Positions 55,201 to 63,454 are shown, counted from the stretch's first letter. The stretch: 64,000 nt of DNA from an uncultured Bacilli bacterium (GCA_905236935.1 CAJOQL010000050.1:13024-77023); one strand, 5' to 3'. Made by a program: numbers and translations. The notes: generated by a model from the letters alone, not told the origin.

Positions 55201-55290
55201 GGATATAAAAAATTCATTGAATTTAAAACAAATAAAAAAGTAGATACATACCTTTATTCACTTATGGATAAAGAGATAGTAAAACTATAA
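52201..55290 (+). CDS. addA: ATP-dependent helicase/nuclease subunit AddA
   Basis: 1029 residues, an SF1 helicase plus nuclease. Motif I IVSAGAGSGKTTVLTQRV, motif Ia LLLTFTNNAAAEMKTRI, motif II EIMIDEYQDTSDVQEEF, motif III MVGDIKQSIYRFRNANP, motif IV LNENFRSRGEV, motif V VTITNIHKSKGLEY, motif VI IRLFYVALTRAKEKMIMVT. The C-terminal RecB-type nuclease has LNLGTKMHYILENLDF, GIIDLILEYPEHIDIIDYKL and IKQLDGYKKFIE. I use ATG 52201, 8 bp after AGGAGG; GTG and ATG codons just upstream lie in the ribosome site. Translationally coupled to addB. Confidence 0.95.
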   Translation: MNPTEKQQEAIDISGTNVIVSAGAGSGKTTVLTQRVIKKLINGTHINELLLLTFTNNAAAEMKTRIKAKILDYPELIEEYNLVESADITTFDSFVLSLVKKYHYYLNLSSNLNIIDSSIISKKKKDFLNEIFNDLYEEKNPDFEEFVLNFGIKNDKPIKSIILELYNKFDLITEKDTYLDNYVENYYNINNINYLFNEYNEALIKKINTIKTLLFNLSYEVNEDFYNKINDSLLPILNANNYDEIKSSLEDIKLPRLSSATDKAKYYKKGISDILKHLKTYCEYSKESMINNLLETKKYAVVIVDIIKRLSTKVIEYKETYSAYEFGDISKLAIKLIKEYPDVKSYLKYHYKEIMIDEYQDTSDVQEEFVNLIENNNVYMVGDIKQSIYRFRNANPNIFKIKYDKYKNNDNGYKIDLNENFRSRGEVLSSINHIFNHIMDINIGNADYVNEHQLIYGNKSFEQAGNNGYNNNLEIYNYDNSEKKYQNVEIEAFIIAKDIKNKVENKYLVFDKTLRPCTYKDFCILLDRTKHFDTYKKIFDYLQVSLNVYKDDDILLNDEVLLINNIIAFIINIKNGVFDSSTNLYYTSIARSYLLEKSDQEIYDIITNYQIKNTEIYNICKEISYEIDSLNNKEILYLIIDKFNFYDKMITISETNHRTIVINNLINKFSELDKVGTSIYEINDYLNSLINDNESIKIPGIITDSDSVTITNIHKSKGLEYKICYYAGLDEKFNTMDITKRIILSSDYGLILPNYDNGFIPTFVNILNKDKYNIDEISEKIRLFYVALTRAKEKMIMVTSLKEDIIDTYDENELVDYLTRITYNSFTSILNSCHKYIEPFIKNIELPEISQNYKFNNSISINNLPKGKNILVNSAEKKLEIINESHYSKSKKIIYSEEEINNLNLGTKMHYILENLDFLNPNLAIYNNFETEIIKGLLESKLLANIKNAIIYKEYEFIYESNNESKHGIIDLILEYPEHIDIIDYKLKNTLDEAYIKQLDGYKKFIEFKTNKKVDTYLYSLMDKEIVKL

Positions 55291-55356
55291 CTTTATTTAA
55301 AATATAATTTAAGAATTATTGACTTAAATACTTAATTATCATATATTATTCATCAT

Positions 55357-56718
55357 ATGAATGAAAAACAATTACAAGCTGTTAAATCTCTCGATAATAC
55401 TTTACTAATTGCTGGAGCAGGTTCTGGTAAAACATTTACTATTATCAATAAAATTGATTATTTAATCGAAAATAACTATTATAAAGAAGATGAAATATTA
55501 GTCATCTCTTTTACTAATGAATCAGTAAATGATATTAAAAAGAAAATTAATTATCCTAATGTTAATATAAAAACATTTCATAAATTAGGATTAGACCTAT
55601 TAAAAGAAGATAATAATATTTCTATAACGCCAAATAACTATTTAGACTATATTATTAATGAATATTTAAATTCTTATGGTAAATATCATAAAATAATCAA
55701 TAAAAAAATTAAAAGAATGCTAAAAGAAATCGATTTATATAATCTTCAAAAACTAATTAACACATTTATTAATTTATATAAATCTAATTATGATAATATC
55801 TATTATTTATTTGATTTATATCAAAAAAAGCACTTTATTACAAAAGATTATTTAAAAATTATATTAGATATTTATACCATCTACCAAAATGAATTAAATG
55901 CATCAGGATATTTAGACTTTAATGATATGATAACCTTAGCAACAAAAAAAATAAAGGATGGCTTAATTAAAACTAAATATAAATTTATTATAATAGATGA
56001 ATTTCAAGATACTTCTATTGTTAGATTTAATCTTATTTATGAAATAATTAAAAAAAATAATGCTAAATTATTTGCTGTTGGAGATGACTATCAATCTATT
56101 TATAGATTTAATGGCTGTAACTTAGATGTTTTCATTAATTTAAAAAAGTATTTACCTAATTTAACTATTATTAATCTCGATTATAATTATCGAAATAATC
56201 AATCCTTAATCAATATAGCCAATAAATTTATTATGAAAAATAAAAAACAAATTATAAAAAATACAATTTGCTTAAAAGATGTATCAAAACCAATTAAAAT
56301 AATTTTTTATAAAGATGAAAAATCTATTGTACAAAAAGTACTTAACAATATTAACGGGAAAGTTACTATTTTAGGTCGAAATAATAAGGATAAAGAAAAT
56401 TTTAATATTATTGAAAATGAAAATATAAAATTTTTAACCATTCACTCATCCAAAGGCTTAGAAGACGATAATATCATAATTATAAATTTAAAAAATAAAG
56501 CTAATTCACTTCCAACAAAGTTAAAAAATCATTATTTACTAGACTTAATAATTACTAAAGACGAATACCCCTTTGAAGAAGAAAGAAGACTTTTTTATGT
56601 AGCCCTTACTCGTTCAAAAAATAATGTTTACTTATTAGTTCCCTATTATAATTATTCCTCATTTATAAAAGAATTAATAAAAGACAATAAAAAAGATATT
56701 GAAATAATAAAATACTAA
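55357..56718 (+). CDS. Short UvrD/Rep-like SF1 helicase
   Basis: 453 residues. It has all core motifs in miniature: LLIAGAGSGKTFTIINKI, LVISFTNESVNDI, FIIIDEFQDTSIVRFNLI, AVGDDYQSIYRFNG, LDYNYRNNQSLINIA, LTIHSSKGLEDDNIIIINL, ERRLFYVALTRSKNNVYLL. The 1B and 2B subdomains are very short and there is no Tudor or nuclease tail, so it is about two-thirds the size of PcrA. It follows addA by 66 bp on the same strand and probably belongs to the same transcript, suggesting a recombination accessory. Similar short helicases also occur in defence islands, but no defence partner is present here. Confidence 0.82.
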   Translation: MNEKQLQAVKSLDNTLLIAGAGSGKTFTIINKIDYLIENNYYKEDEILVISFTNESVNDIKKKINYPNVNIKTFHKLGLDLLKEDNNISITPNNYLDYIINEYLNSYGKYHKIINKKIKRMLKEIDLYNLQKLINTFINLYKSNYDNIYYLFDLYQKKHFITKDYLKIILDIYTIYQNELNASGYLDFNDMITLATKKIKDGLIKTKYKFIIIDEFQDTSIVRFNLIYEIIKKNNAKLFAVGDDYQSIYRFNGCNLDVFINLKKYLPNLTIINLDYNYRNNQSLINIANKFIMKNKKQIIKNTICLKDVSKPIKIIFYKDEKSIVQKVLNNINGKVTILGRNNKDKENFNIIENENIKFLTIHSSKGLEDDNIIIINLKNKANSLPTKLKNHYLLDLIITKDEYPFEEERRLFYVALTRSKNNVYLLVPYYNYSSFIKELIKDNKKDIEIIKY

Positions 56719-57056
56719 CAATCATAAATAGTTATTGATGTTATTGGATACCCCTTTATATTTAACTCATTATAATCATCTTCTGATAAATATTTATCAA
56801 ACATCTTTTTAAAATTAGAGATACTTTCATTTATAGTATCTTCTTTTTTTGTATAACACATATCAAATGAACAAAAACTTATTAATTCATATTTATTTTC
56901 ATTAATATACTTATTTAAACTTAAAGTTGTTATCTCTTTTAATTTAAATTCTTTTTTATAACAATCTAAATAACTATAAGTACTGTTACTCTTAATTGAT
57001 AATAACAACCCAAATAAAAAAAATAACATAAATCCTAAAATTAGTATTTTCCTCAT
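56715..57056 (-). CDS. Small secreted or anchored protein
   Basis: 113 residues with an N-terminal signal or anchor (ILILGFMLFFLFGLLLS) and an external domain of about 90 residues containing four cysteines (LDCYKK, ISFCSFDMCYTK and the C-terminal YDC), so one or two disulfides are plausible. No family recognised. It is convergent with, and overlaps by 4 bp, the helicase gene; upstream is the dltC-like gene about 70 bp away on the same strand. Confidence 0.6.
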   Translation of the reverse strand: MRKILILGFMLFFLFGLLLSIKSNSTYSYLDCYKKEFKLKEITTLSLNKYINENKYELISFCSFDMCYTKKEDTINESISNFKKMFDKYLSEDDYNELNIKGYPITSITIYDC

Positions 57057-57126
57057 ATAAACCTCTAATTTTAGTATTTACATATTTTTAAAATCTACTC
57101 TAATTAATTATTAAAATTTTTATAAT

Positions 57127-57363
57127 TTAATTGTTTTTATTTTTTAAATACTCATCTAAATATTTTTGTATTCTTCTAGGTGTTTTTAATACTTCTTTGT
57201 TAATTCTAGTTGGTGAAATTTCAATTCCTAAATCTTCTAGTTTTGAAAAAAACAATATAAAAACAAAAGAATCTAATATTCCACTTTCAATAAGTTCACA
57301 ATCAGGATCTAACACAGAATCATCTTCACTTATTTCATATAAAATCTTACAAACATCTATCAT
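57127..57363 (-). CDS. dltC: D-alanyl carrier protein-like ACP (DltC-type)
   Basis: 78 residues, a small four-helix carrier protein. The phosphopantetheine serine lies in ELIESGILDSFVFILFFSKL (LDS), and the following EDLGIEISPTRINKEVLKTP matches DltC. It would receive an activated amino acid from the adenylating enzyme encoded just upstream, with which it overlaps by 17 bp. DltB and DltD, needed to hand D-alanine to teichoic acid, are not adjacent, so a role in another aminoacylation or peptide-tailoring pathway cannot be excluded. Confidence 0.75.
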   Translation of the reverse strand: MIDVCKILYEISEDDSVLDPDCELIESGILDSFVFILFFSKLEDLGIEISPTRINKEVLKTPRRIQKYLDEYLKNKNN

Positions 57364-58741
57364 TAGCCATCATCCTTTTTCTATCAATTTTACCATTTTC
57401 ATTAATTGGTATTTTATCTAAAAATACAAATGTTTTAGGGATCATATAATCTGGTAATTTCTTTTTTAAAAATACTAAAATATTTTCTTTATTTGCTTTT
57501 CCTTCAACATAACATTTTAAATTTTTAATTATACCTTCATTATCACGTATAGGTACCACAATTGCACAATCAACACCATCAATCTCATTTAAAACATTTT
57601 CAATTTCTTCTAATTCTATTCGATATCCCCTATATTTAATTTGATTATCTAATCTACCAGTTAAATAAAGCATATCATTTTTAATATATCCCAAATCACC
57701 AGTTTTATATACATTAATTCCATTTTCTTTATAACAATTATTTTTTTGTAAATTTAAATATCCATCAAAAACACTATCACCTTTTAATACTATCTCATTA
57801 TTTTCAATTGTAATTTTAGTTGCAGCATTAGAAATTAAACCTACAGGCAATATTTTATCATTTAACATTGATTTATTAATAAATATTCCACAAACAGCTG
57901 ATGTAGCTTCAGTTGGCCCATAAGCATTAAAAAGTTTTACCTCAGGAAACCTTTCCAAAATAGTTTTAGCAAGTTTTACATCTAGCTTTTCTCCACAAGA
58001 ATAAATATATTTTAATTGATGATAATTTTTATCATTAAATTCTTTATTTAATAAGCATAGTCTAATAAAAGATGGAGTACATACTACCATATTAATATTT
58101 ATTATCAAATTAAAAACTTCATAATAATCTAATTTATTAAAAGTATGTATTGTGTGTCCATTATATATAGAATAAAAAATATCTGCCACACTTAAATCAA
58201 AATTAAAATTTGCAGTATTTAATACTTGTAGATGATTACTAGTATCAAAAATTGAACTTATCCAATTAATAAAATTTATAAGATTATCATAACTAATAGG
58301 AACACCCTTAGGCTCTCCAGTTGAACCTGAAGTAAAAATAATATATGCAGTAGTATTTTTATTTTCTTTAATTTTTAAGTTTTGATATTCTTTTAAATCT
58401 TCTAAATATCTAGTTGGTACTGAAAAATCATCTATTGCTTCCGTTTTAATAACCAAACTAGCACATGTAAGTTTTATTATTTTTTCGCATCTTTCTAATG
58501 GAATTGATATATCAAGAATAACATAAGCTCTTTTAGCAATTAAACTCGAAACAATTCCAATCAACATAGAAAGACTTTTATGTCCATATATCGCTATAGG
58601 TTCATTCCCCTGTCTTTTTAAAATATCAGCATAATAAATTGCTTTATTTAGTAATTCTCCATAAGTAATTTGATCATTGCCATTGATATATGCAATTTTA
58701 TCTTTATTATCTTTAAATATATTTATAAGTCTATTAATCAT
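57347..58741 (-). CDS. dltA: Amino-acid adenylating enzyme, DltA-like
   Basis: 464 residues of the ANL adenylation family. A3 is TAYIIFTSGSTGEPKGVPIS, A5 is LFNAYGPTEATSAVCG, A7 is YKTGDLGYI, A8 is GRLDNQIKYRGYRIELEEIE, and A10 is NENGKIDRKRM. The single-domain size and the downstream carrier gene fit DltA (D-alanine ligase), though DltA is usually about 500 residues. It lies in a VanW-dltA-dltC operon with 4-bp and 17-bp overlaps. I am fairly sure of the enzyme class and less sure that D-alanine is the substrate. Confidence 0.8.
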   Translation of the reverse strand: MINRLINIFKDNKDKIAYINGNDQITYGELLNKAIYYADILKRQGNEPIAIYGHKSLSMLIGIVSSLIAKRAYVILDISIPLERCEKIIKLTCASLVIKTEAIDDFSVPTRYLEDLKEYQNLKIKENKNTTAYIIFTSGSTGEPKGVPISYDNLINFINWISSIFDTSNHLQVLNTANFNFDLSVADIFYSIYNGHTIHTFNKLDYYEVFNLIININMVVCTPSFIRLCLLNKEFNDKNYHQLKYIYSCGEKLDVKLAKTILERFPEVKLFNAYGPTEATSAVCGIFINKSMLNDKILPVGLISNAATKITIENNEIVLKGDSVFDGYLNLQKNNCYKENGINVYKTGDLGYIKNDMLYLTGRLDNQIKYRGYRIELEEIENVLNEIDGVDCAIVVPIRDNEGIIKNLKCYVEGKANKENILVFLKKKLPDYMIPKTFVFLDKIPINENGKIDRKRMMANDRCL

Positions 58742-59568
58742 AAATCATTCCTTATTTGATTTTCTGGTATTAAACTATGATCATACATAACCATTGAATG
58801 ATTATCTAAAATTAGTTCTTTCTTAATCTCACTATTTGTTTTTTTATCTATTGTAATTCGATATACTTTACTTATTCGAAAATAATCATTGCCTTCTTTT
58901 TTATAATGGTGATCTTCTTCTACTAATTTATAACGATAATTAATTGGGCTTTCACTACGAAGTTCACCACATAGTTCCCCATCTTCACACCAAACTAATA
59001 TCTGAACATCTTGGTTTAATGTATTTTTAAACCTATAATCAACATTATTATATCTAACAGAAGTTCCAGTTCCAAAAGGAACACGTCTTCTTTCATCTGG
59101 AAACAAAGCGTCGGAATGATGATGAAGTTCAGTAGTTTTAAGTGGACTATTTAAAACTAAATAATGAATCATATTAGCCATTTGACAAAGTCCCCCACCT
59201 ACTCCAGCATAAAAACCACCTCTGCCAATTACAAGTCCTTCTACAAAGCCATTTTCTCTTGTAGGATTTCCAACCATTTGCCAATAAGAAAATGTCTCTC
59301 CAGGATGAATTATAATACCATTTATTTTTTTACAAGCAATTTCTATATTCGTAACTTTGTTTTCTTGAAGTTTTATATCAACACCATAAAGTTTTCTTAC
59401 CAAAACTGATCTATGGCCTTTAATCAAATTAGGTAGTTCCCCATTATATTTATCTTTAGCAAATTTTTCTCTACTAAAAAAGTCTTTAATATTTCTTAAA
59501 AAGATTTCTTTTTTTACTGATATTTTATACGTAGTTGGACTAATATCACAAAATAACTTTCTTCCCAT
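58738..59568 (-). CDS. VanW family protein
   Basis: About 276 residues. The VanW domain is complete: IACKKINGIIIHPGETFSYW, VGNPTRENGFVEGLVIGRGG, FYAGVGGGLCQMANMIHYLV and LTTTELHHH-type LKTTELHHHSDALFPDERRR. No signal peptide is visible (N terminus LFCDISPTTYKISVKK). VanW accompanies some vancomycin-resistance clusters but its biochemical role is unproven; here no vanHAX-type genes are present. It overlaps dltA by 4 bp, which links it to cell-wall D-alanine metabolism. I start at ATG 59568 after GGTGG. Confidence 0.9.
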   Translation of the reverse strand: MGRKLFCDISPTTYKISVKKEIFLRNIKDFFSREKFAKDKYNGELPNLIKGHRSVLVRKLYGVDIKLQENKVTNIEIACKKINGIIIHPGETFSYWQMVGNPTRENGFVEGLVIGRGGFYAGVGGGLCQMANMIHYLVLNSPLKTTELHHHSDALFPDERRRVPFGTGTSVRYNNVDYRFKNTLNQDVQILVWCEDGELCGELRSESPINYRYKLVEEDHHYKKEGNDYFRISKVYRITIDKKTNSEIKKELILDNHSMVMYDHSLIPENQIRNDL

Positions 59569-59631
59569 ATTACCACCCAACACAAATTATACACTCAGAT
59601 TGTTTTAGAAGCAATTTTTCATTAATTAATA

Positions 59632-59670
59632 ACTAAAAAAACATAGCCTCTAGTATTAAATAGCTATGTT
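59632..59670 (-). terminator. Terminator of the two-component operon
   Basis: Minus strand AACATAGC-loop-GCTATGTT followed by TTTTT, 10 bp after the histidine-kinase stop. Confidence 0.8.
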
Positions 59671-59680
59671 TATCAAATAA

Positions 59681-60901
59681 TTATTTTTTAAATATCACTT
59701 TAAAAATAGTATAATCATCAGTAGAATTTGCACTAATCTTTCCATTATGTCTTTCTACTATTGATTTTGCAATTGCAAGACCTAATCCGTATCTATTTTC
59801 AGAAGTATTTCTAGATTTATCAACTCTGTAAAATCTTTCAAAAATTTTTTCTTCTTCCCCCTTTGGAATAGGTAATCCCTTATTCTTTATTTCTAAATAT
59901 ATCTTATCGTTATTTTTGCTCAAATTAACAATTATTTTTCCATCTTTTACACTATGTTTAATAGCATTATCTAATAATATTGTAATAAGTTCTTTAATTT
60001 CATCACTATTACAGTTAAATCTTATATCATCGTCAATATTATATTCTAACTTAATATCCTTTTCATACATTAAACTTTCTAAAGTTAAAATTAATTTTTC
60101 ACACAATTTTGATAAATCAATTATCTCATATTGAATTTTAAAATTATCTGAATCTAACTTTGCCAAATCTAATAAATTTCTAATTAATGAATTCATTCTT
60201 TCTGACTCATTTTTTATATTGTTAAGCCACTTATCATCTTTATCTTTTTCATATGCTTCAGTACTTGCAATAATAACAGATAATGGAGTTTTTAATTCAT
60301 GAGAAGCATCCGCTATAAATTCTTTTTGCTTATTATAACTTGTCTCAGCAGGCTTAACTAGCCATTTAGAAAGAAATACACTTATTACATAACATATTAA
60401 CTCACCTAAGAAAAATATAATAATTGATAATTTTAAAGAATTAGTCAATCTAGTATTAATATCATAATTATCACTAATTACAATATCTTTCTCATATTGA
60501 TATGAATATCTATTTGAATATAAATTACCAATAAATATTTTTTTCTTTTCTTTATTTTGCAAAATATTTGAAGCAACTTTTTTTATTTCATCACTAACAT
60601 TATCATCCATTGCATGACTAAAAATATCAGAAATTTCATTATTATCAACCCTAACAGTATAAATATTTGCATCCATAAATCGTTTAAAATGATTATCAGT
60701 TTTTTCATTTTTAAATTCAAAATCATCCGGTTTTTGTTCTACTTTAGGACCAATTTCAGTACTTAATCTATTTAAATTATTAACTAAATTGCTTTTTTCC
60801 CTTATATAATTTTGATAATTAAAAATAAAAAGAATTGTAAAAAGAAATAAACTTAAAATAATAAAAAGAGTTAAAAATGTTTTATTTGCTAATTTTTTCA
60901 T
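59681..60901 (-). CDS. Membrane sensor histidine kinase
   Basis: About 406 residues: an N-terminal span (TLFIILSLFLFTILFIFNY), an extracellular sensor loop (about 35-150), and a second span near 165-185 (LSIIIFFLGELICYVISVFL). The H box FIADASHELKTPLSVIIAS carries the phosphorylated histidine, followed by LLDNAIKHSV (N box), YGLGLAIAKSIVERHNGKI (G box). It partners the OmpR-type regulator encoded upstream, with a 20-bp overlap. The start at 60901 fits that overlap. The stimulus is unknown; proximity to VanW/dlt suggests envelope stress. Confidence 0.92.
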   Translation of the reverse strand: MKKLANKTFLTLFIILSLFLFTILFIFNYQNYIREKSNLVNNLNRLSTEIGPKVEQKPDDFEFKNEKTDNHFKRFMDANIYTVRVDNNEISDIFSHAMDDNVSDEIKKVASNILQNKEKKKIFIGNLYSNRYSYQYEKDIVISDNYDINTRLTNSLKLSIIIFFLGELICYVISVFLSKWLVKPAETSYNKQKEFIADASHELKTPLSVIIASTEAYEKDKDDKWLNNIKNESERMNSLIRNLLDLAKLDSDNFKIQYEIIDLSKLCEKLILTLESLMYEKDIKLEYNIDDDIRFNCNSDEIKELITILLDNAIKHSVKDGKIIVNLSKNNDKIYLEIKNKGLPIPKGEEEKIFERFYRVDKSRNTSENRYGLGLAIAKSIVERHNGKISANSTDDYTIFKVIFKK

Positions 60902-61580
60902 CTTGTACCTCAAACTTATAACCAATACCTCGCATAGCTTTAATATTAACTTTACATTCAATTAATTTTAGTTTTTTTCTAATAAATGATAAATATGCTT
61001 CTAAATTATTTGACTCTATTTCATTTTCAAGTCCCCAAATTTTATCATATATCTGCTCTTTAGAAACAACAATATCTTTATTTTTTATTAAATATTCAAT
61101 CAATTGTAACTCTTTTAACCCTACTGAAATGCTCTCACCAGTATTAATATTTTCAATTGTAGAATTCTTTAAATTTAATCTTAAATCATGATACTCTAAT
61201 GAATCTGAAACAATTTTATTCTCATTTTTTCTTAATTGAATATTAACCCTAGCAATAAGTTCCTCAATGTGAAATGGTTTAGTCATATAATCATCAGCCC
61301 CATGATTAAGTCCATTTAACTTATCATCTAATTCTGACTTAGCAGTAAGCATAATTACCTTAGTATCTATCTTTTCTTCCCTAATTTGTTTTAATATCTC
61401 AAATCCATTAACATAAGGAAGCATAACATCTAAAACAATTAAATTATACACACCAGATAAAGCATTATATAAACCATCTTCCCCATCATTAGAAACATCA
61501 ACTAAATATTTTTCTTTTTCTAGTGTTGATGCAATAACATCAGCTAAGTTTTTTTCATCTTCAATAACTAATATTCTCAT
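60882..61580 (-). CDS. OmpR-family response regulator
   Basis: 232 residues. The receiver domain has the acidic pair in LVIEDEKNLADVI, the phospho-acceptor in LIVLDVMLPYVNGFEIL, the switch threonine in VIMLTAKSE, and the lysine in YMTKPFHIEEL. The winged-helix domain has SVGLKELQLIEYLIKNKDIV and IRKKLKLIECKVNIKAMRGI ending in GYKF. It pairs with the overlapping sensor kinase; target genes are not identifiable from this sequence. Confidence 0.95.
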   Translation of the reverse strand: MRILVIEDEKNLADVIASTLEKEKYLVDVSNDGEDGLYNALSGVYNLIVLDVMLPYVNGFEILKQIREEKIDTKVIMLTAKSELDDKLNGLNHGADDYMTKPFHIEELIARVNIQLRKNENKIVSDSLEYHDLRLNLKNSTIENINTGESISVGLKELQLIEYLIKNKDIVVSKEQIYDKIWGLENEIESNNLEAYLSFIRKKLKLIECKVNIKAMRGIGYKFEVQDEKISK

Positions 61581-61654
61581 TTTTATCCCACCTATTTAAA
61601 AATATAATATAAACATTAAAATAACATTAAAAGATAATAATATTTTACCATAAT

Positions 61655-61677
61655 AAAAACTAGATTACTCTAGTTTG
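61655..61677 (-). terminator. Terminator of the CotF-like pair
   Basis: Minus strand AAACTAGA-GTAA-TCTAGTTT followed by TTATT, overlapping the stop codon. Confidence 0.7.
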
Positions 61678-61918
61678 CATTAACAACTTTATTTAAAGTT
61701 TGACTTATAACATTAGATTTTACATTATTTATAGTATACCAACCATAATTAGTCATCTCATCATAAGTTCTTGCTTGATGGGCTGCTGTTTCATCTAAAC
61801 CATATTTTAAAACATCTCTAACTGAATTATTAGAACTTTCTAAAGTACCATGAACATAAACTTCCATTGTACTTTTTAAAACTAATAAATAATTTTCCAT
61901 TAATAATTTATCATTCAT
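61670..61918 (-). CDS. CotF-family spore-coat-like protein
   Basis: 82 residues matching the CotF pattern: MNDKLLMENYLLVLKSTMEV, YVHGTLESSNNSVRDVL, then QARTYDEMTNYGWYTINNV with the GWY motif and a C-terminal helix. These ferritin-like four-helix proteins are spore coat parts in Bacilli and Clostridia but also occur in non-sporulating relatives. Its start overlaps the 63-residue gene by 8 bp. Confidence 0.8.
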   Translation of the reverse strand: MNDKLLMENYLLVLKSTMEVYVHGTLESSNNSVRDVLKYGLDETAAHQARTYDEMTNYGWYTINNVKSNVISQTLNKVVNAN

Positions 61919-62102
61919 TAATACAATCCTCCAATAAACTAATTAACTTCTTTTCCATATTTTCATGTTTTTTTAGTTCCTTATTCATAAATGAAACTAA
62001 TTTTTCATCTTCAAGTAAATTTATTGTTTCATTTAAAATTGAAATAATACTTTGTTCATGTGAAATAGCATCTTCAACATATAATAATTCTTTCTGTGTC
62101 AT
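61911..62102 (-). CDS. Small helical partner of the CotF-like protein
   Basis: 63 residues in two helices (ELLYVEDAISHEQSIISILN and EDEKLVSFMNKELKKHENME), like the N-terminal half of a ferritin-like bundle. Such small proteins are regularly encoded just before CotF genes in Clostridia. It has an AGGAGG site and overlaps the CotF-like gene, so the two are coproduced and may form one bundle. Confidence 0.7.
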   Translation of the reverse strand: MTQKELLYVEDAISHEQSIISILNETINLLEDEKLVSFMNKELKKHENMEKKLISLLEDCINE

Positions 62103-62148
62103 AATTCCTCCTAGTTATATTATGTTCCACAAAAGAAATTGCATACCA

Positions 62149-62379
62149 TTATTTTTTTCTTTTACTACACTCCAATTCATATAAAGTCTTATATTTTTTT
62201 AATTCAATATTTTCATCTATTAATCTATTATATTTCTCTTTATATTTTTCTTCATATTCATCTTTTAACAATGATAATTTAACTTGTAATTCTACATACC
62301 GGTCTCTTTGTATCATTGTTATAACTATAAAAATCAATGAAATGATTAAACCTACACCAACATACGATAAAAAATCCAT
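62149..62379 (-). CDS. Small membrane protein with cytoplasmic coiled coil
   Basis: 76 residues: an N-terminal span (SYVGVGLIISLIFIVITMIQ) followed by a charged coiled coil (LQVKLSLLKDEYEEKYKEKY, ENIELKKYKTLYELECSK). Not recognised. It precedes the CotF-like pair on the same strand and is divergent from the tandem-XRE gene. Confidence 0.6.
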   Translation of the reverse strand: MDFLSYVGVGLIISLIFIVITMIQRDRYVELQVKLSLLKDEYEEKYKEKYNRLIDENIELKKYKTLYELECSKRKK

Positions 62380-62491
62380 TTTAACCTTCTTTCCATTAAC
62401 TTAAATATATAATATCACAAATATCGTAATATTGCATAAACGGCAAATATTTTTCTTTAAAATGGGAAAATGGCGTTAGGTGATAGTTTAA

Positions 62492-62947
62492 ATGAATTCA
62501 ATTAGTACAATGATTTCAGAAAGATTAAAAGATATAAGAGATGAGGCTTCTTTAACTCAAAGTGAAATGGCAGAAATACTTAAAACTACCCAAACTAATT
62601 ATTCTAGATGGGAAACAGTTGAACAATTAATTCCATTAAAAAAATTAACCATACTTTGCAATTATTTTGACGTTACAATGGATTATGTAATCGGACTTAC
62701 CAGAACAAGCAAATCAAATCATAATAAATACAATTTGAATTCTAAAAAAATTGGTAAACAAATTAAAAATTTAAGAGTTGATGAAAAAATTACTCAAAAA
62801 GATTTAGCTAAAGCATTAAATACCTCTCAATCAACCATAAGTGCTTATGAAAATGGTAAAACTATCATACTTACAGCTTTTGCACTTCAAATAGTTAAAG
62901 ATTACAATGTATCTTTAGATTGGTTATGTGGTAGAATAGAAAAATAA
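62492..62947 (+). CDS. Tandem-HTH XRE regulator
   Basis: 151 residues made of two complete XRE (HTH_3) domains: about 8-62 (RLKDIRDEASLTQSEMAEIL, TQTNYSRWETVEQLIPLKKL) and about 85-145 (QIKNLRVDEKITQKDLAKAL, SQSTISAYENGKTIILT). The two match the same pattern, including a DV/NV-DYVIGL/DWLCGR ending, and look like an internal duplication. Two covalently linked DNA-binding domains could replace dimerisation. It has its own ribosome site (AGGTGAT) and terminator. Confidence 0.85.
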   Translation: MNSISTMISERLKDIRDEASLTQSEMAEILKTTQTNYSRWETVEQLIPLKKLTILCNYFDVTMDYVIGLTRTSKSNHNKYNLNSKKIGKQIKNLRVDEKITQKDLAKALNTSQSTISAYENGKTIILTAFALQIVKDYNVSLDWLCGRIEK

Positions 62948-62957
62948 TATAATAATA

Positions 62958-62982
62958 ATGAAGTGTTTTTCACTTCTTTTAA
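62958..62982 (+). terminator. Terminator of the tandem-XRE gene
   Basis: Plus-strand GAAGTG-TTTTT-CACTTC followed by TTTT. Confidence 0.8.
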
Positions 62983-63109
62983 AATACCTTAAAATCAAAA
63001 TTACATAGTAAAAATTTTAAAAATAATTATATGATAAAATACGATATTAATTCTAATTCATTGTAAATCAAAGTATAATAATTTAAAATTATAAAATAGG
63101 AGGTGAGCA

Positions 63110-63445
63110 ATGATTAGAGAGAAAAAAGAAATACAAGAACTTGGAGATGATCAATTTTACCAACTAATTGAGCCTTCAGAAAAAATTATTGTAAGTTACT
63201 GTCAAAACTACCTAATTAACAACTTTTTTGCATTTATGATATGGGCATTATATAAAAACAATGCAATATGGAGTAATTATACATTTGATAAGCTTTATAA
63301 ACAAGCTCTAGAACATTTAGCAAATGATATGCCAAAATATAATGATTTAGATTTTAATAACATTCAAAATATATTAAAAAATAATTATTCTATTTACATA
63401 AAAAATAAAAATCCCATAAAAATAGAAGAGATAGAAAAAAGCTAG
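63110..63445 (+). CDS. Hypothetical 111-residue protein
   Basis: Not recognised. Helical, with an aromatic and hydrophobic middle (YLINNFFAFMIWALYKNNAI) that could be one membrane span, and polar flanks (QALEHLANDMPKYNDLDFNN). It has a perfect AGGAGG site 5 bp upstream of the ATG. It lies between two XRE regulators and is convergent with the second, so it may be a target of one of them. Confidence 0.55.
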   Translation: MIREKKEIQELGDDQFYQLIEPSEKIIVSYCQNYLINNFFAFMIWALYKNNAIWSNYTFDKLYKQALEHLANDMPKYNDLDFNNIQNILKNNYSIYIKNKNPIKIEEIEKS

Positions 63446-63454
63446 CACTAAAAT

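Noticed and set aside
57131..57421. 96-residue plus-strand frame over dltC
   Set aside because: Antisense to a well-supported carrier-protein gene; low-complexity composition and no start signal.
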